From positions 1-32,591 of the forward strand of contig NZ_JAMXFJ010000047.1 in NCBI RefSeq assembly GCF_025460805.1: DNA of 32,591 nt, written 5' to 3'. The translations under genes and the position numbers were made by a program. Source of the DNA: Microvirga sesbaniae. Its GTDB lineage: Bacteria > Pseudomonadota > Alphaproteobacteria > Rhizobiales > Beijerinckiaceae. Shown in pieces: positions 31,201 through 32,591 of the stretch. Numbering within the stretch: the stretch's first letter is position 1; each line of letters begins with the position of its first letter. Below the pieces are notes generated by a model, which searched no databases, had not been told where the DNA came from, and saw only the letters and a list, made by a program, of their open reading frames with translations.

Positions 31201-31416
31201 ATGAAAACCGCAGCAGAATACAGCAAACATGCTGAAGAGTGTCGGGTGCTCGCCAAGCAGGTGCCTGAAGGGGAGCAGCGCAATCAGTTTCTGGAAATGG
31301 CCCGGACTTAGGACAATCTGGCCATCGAGCGGGAGAGGCTGGTCCGCAACCATCCCGAGCTCGACACCGCAGAAGAGTCAAGCAAGGCTCGCATCTCCTC
31401 GATCCGCCAGTCATAG
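31201..31416 (+). pseudogene. small conserved-looking gene broken by an amber codon
   Basis: The frame reads MKTAAEYSKHAEECRVLAKQ and so on to EMART, then TAG at 31309-31311, then continues in frame DNLAIERERLVRNHPELDTA to a TAG at 31414-31416 (72 codons with both stops). By my recollection of many rhizobial small proteins of this type, the interrupted codon is Trp in RTWDNLA, one base away from TAG (TGG). The sequence on both sides looks like the family, so this is most simply a recent nonsense mutation. A sequencing error or amber read-through cannot be excluded. No clear ribosome binding site is close to the ATG. Confidence 0.7.
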
Positions 31417-31537
31417 GAAAGAGCTATGCCCTTTCTGAGCTAAACATTTAGGAATATCTGCTCGACCCATTTGATCCATTGCGGCTCTCGCAGAAGGCCG
31501 TAGCCTCTCCACTGTGGCCCATCCCCCAATAGGCCAC

Positions 31538-31583
31538 GGGCGCCCTGGCTGAAAATCTAGGTATGCTTCTCACCAGGGCGCCC
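31538..31583. repeat. 11-bp perfect inverted repeat
   Basis: GGGCGCCCTGG (31538-31548) and CCAGGGCGCCC (31573-31583) are exact inverted repeats separated by 24 nt. Each arm also contains the self-complementary GGGCGCCC. No T run follows, so a terminator role is doubtful; it may be a remnant of a mobile element or a protein-binding site. Confidence 0.7.
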
Positions 31584-31762
31584 TCTACACCGCTAATCCT
31601 AAGCTACGGCTATCCTCCGAAAGGACCCAAAATTCTCAATGGTCTGCCCTCGTTATGATTGGAAAGTCTTCGTCAATAGGAATTAGTAGAGGCAACGATA
31701 CAAAAACGAAGCATTCGCGATTAACCCATCATGGTTAGCATAATTTTCCTGCCCTGAATCGT

Positions 31763-31768
31763 TATACT
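31763..31768 (+). promoter_or_regulatory. possible -10 box of the RTX gene
   Basis: TATACT lies 26 bp before the ATG at 31795, and the small inverted repeat TAACC...GGTTA (31722-31737) covers the -35 zone, where an operator would be expected. No good -35 hexamer is seen. Confidence 0.35.
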
Positions 31769-31794
31769 CAAAACTAGATCAGGGAGGATTATAG

Positions 31795-32591
31795 ATGACC
31801 ACTGTTGGCGTTAGTGCAGAGTTCATAGGATTTCATGCGGGACGAGGCATCTATCGCATTGATCTGAGCCAGGTGCCGCTCAGCACTATCCAGTCGATCG
31901 CGTTTATCGATGATGGGATACGCTCCGGAGGAAGCGGTGGCTCGTCAGGGGCCGACATCGACTTCGTGAGCATCTCAACGACCTACAGCGACAGCGTGCT
32001 GGTTCCGACAGGAGAGGCATTGAATCCAGAGGTCGTCTATCGTCCCGGCTTCCTGACGCAGTGGACGGACGGTGACAGGCCGCTTTGGAACACGAGCCAT
32101 CTGTTCGGCACGAACCCCGGCAATGTTTTCGACCCGGCGCAAGCCACTCTGGGCACCATCGACGGCAGCAACGATGCGAGCACCGGAACCTTGTCTCTCG
32201 GCGAAGGCGGACAGGCGACTCTGCTGCTCAACCGCTCCTTCACCACAGGCCAGGGCGGATCTGAAAAGCATTACATCTATTTCGGTGAGTACGGCAGCCA
32301 AGCGCGCGACCAAGATGGCCTGAGTATTCTTGTGTCGGATGAAAAAGCGGCTCTCGGGAAGGCAGCTATCGCTGGGCCGATGGGGCTCAACCTGACCGGT
32401 GACGAGCGGAGTGAGGAGATTGCTTTAGGCCGGGGGATCAACACGCATGTGGGCGCAGGCGATGACGTCATCAGCGGAATGGCCGGAAGCGACAAGATTT
32501 TTGCGTGGAAGGGGAATGATCACCTCTATGGAGGGGCGGATGACGACTGGCTCTATGGAGAGGCCGGCAAGGACCGCCTCTACGGCGAGGC
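31795..32591 (+). CDS. RTX calcium-binding (GGxGxD-repeat) protein, 5' part only
   Basis: An open frame of 265 codons runs off the right edge. It starts MTTVGVSAEFIGFHAGRGIY with GGGAGG seven bases before the ATG. Residues 1 to about 215 show no named domain and contain Asp/Gly/Ser-rich beta-type sequence without cysteine. From about residue 219 hemolysin-type nonapeptide repeats begin: GAGDDVISG, MAGSDKIFA, WKGNDHLYG, GADDDWLYG, EAGKDRLYG. These bind calcium and fold as a beta roll in proteins secreted by type I systems. No N-terminal signal peptide is seen, as expected for that route. The secretion signal, any catalytic domain and the transporter genes would be to the right. Confidence 0.82.
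   Translation, partial: MTTVGVSAEFIGFHAGRGIYRIDLSQVPLSTIQSIAFIDDGIRSGGSGGSSGADIDFVSISTTYSDSVLVPTGEALNPEVVYRPGFLTQWTDGDRPLWNTSHLFGTNPGNVFDPAQATLGTIDGSNDASTGTLSLGEGGQATLLLNRSFTTGQGGSEKHYIYFGEYGSQARDQDGLSILVSDEKAALGKAAIAGPMGLNLTGDERSEEIALGRGINTHVGAGDDVISGMAGSDKIFAWKGNDHLYGGADDDWLYGEAGKDRLYGE

Larger units (their letters stand above)
31417..31794. other. non-coding stretch before the RTX gene
   Basis: No gene is supported in these 378 bases, which are relatively AT-rich. They contain a strong inverted repeat (31538-31583), a small one TAACC-CATCAT-GGTTA (31722-31737) and a possible -10 box TATACT (31763-31768) just before the RTX gene. Confidence 0.6.

Overview
The window is chromosomal DNA of a high-GC alphaproteobacterium. 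The gene set and layout fit the Hyphomicrobiales (Rhizobiales), most likely Methylobacteriaceae and possibly Microvirga. Supporting features are an F1-ATPase zeta-type inhibitor (DUF1476), a purC / purS-purQ-purL / bolA / grxD series, lptM-lysA followed by a TIGR02302/DUF4175-type protein, an adenosyltransferase-rhomboid-etfBA-hbd cluster, and many short palindromic intergenic repeats. The genus is an inference; no taxonomic marker is complete inside the window.

Layout. Positions 1-294, read on the minus strand, are the promoter and pre-rRNA leader (with boxA) of an rRNA operon whose 16S gene should begin just beyond the left edge. Positions 560-5308 hold an M23 cell-wall peptidase, an AEC-family permease, and the divergent pair gluQ and an AlkA-type DNA glycosylase. 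Positions 5406-6555 hold, on the minus strand, an HpcH/HpaI aldolase and the zeta subunit. Positions 6795-12531 hold purine biosynthesis (purC, then purS-purQ-purL) followed by bolA and a CGFS glutaredoxin, with a lipoprotein gene between purC and purS. Positions 12724-18295 hold a small unknown gene, a TlpA-like thioredoxin, lptM, lysA and a large Gln-rich membrane protein. Positions 18637-23818 hold a HIG1-type twin-membrane protein, a PagL-like outer-membrane deacylase, the cobalamin adenosyltransferase, a rhomboid protease, etfB-etfA and a 3-hydroxyacyl-CoA dehydrogenase. Positions 23834-27392 are mostly minus strand: two VTT/DedA membrane proteins, DsbB and a DSD1/D-threonine-aldolase-like PLP enzyme, plus a plus-strand HNH nuclease.

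A tRNA-Leu(CAA) with an encoded CCA lies at 27545-27629. Everything to its right looks like an accessory region: less GC-rich, sparsely coding, with an IS630-type transposase carrying an extra IS21-like helix-turn-helix, a small protein, an unknown membrane-anchored protein, a small gene broken by an amber codon, and the first 265 codons of an RTX calcium-binding protein running off the right edge.

The most notable non-coding signal is a family of nested palindromic repeats at 3587-3760, 5351-5404, 13038-13108, 18385-18567 and 20172-20333. They sit exactly at gene ends. Their arms end in CTAG or TTTAG and supply the stop codons of gluQ, orf12724, tlpA and the adenosyltransferase, and one copy overlaps the ribosome binding site of the rhomboid gene. 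A second, unrelated palindromic repeat lies downstream of purC. No CRISPR array, riboswitch or replication origin was recognised.
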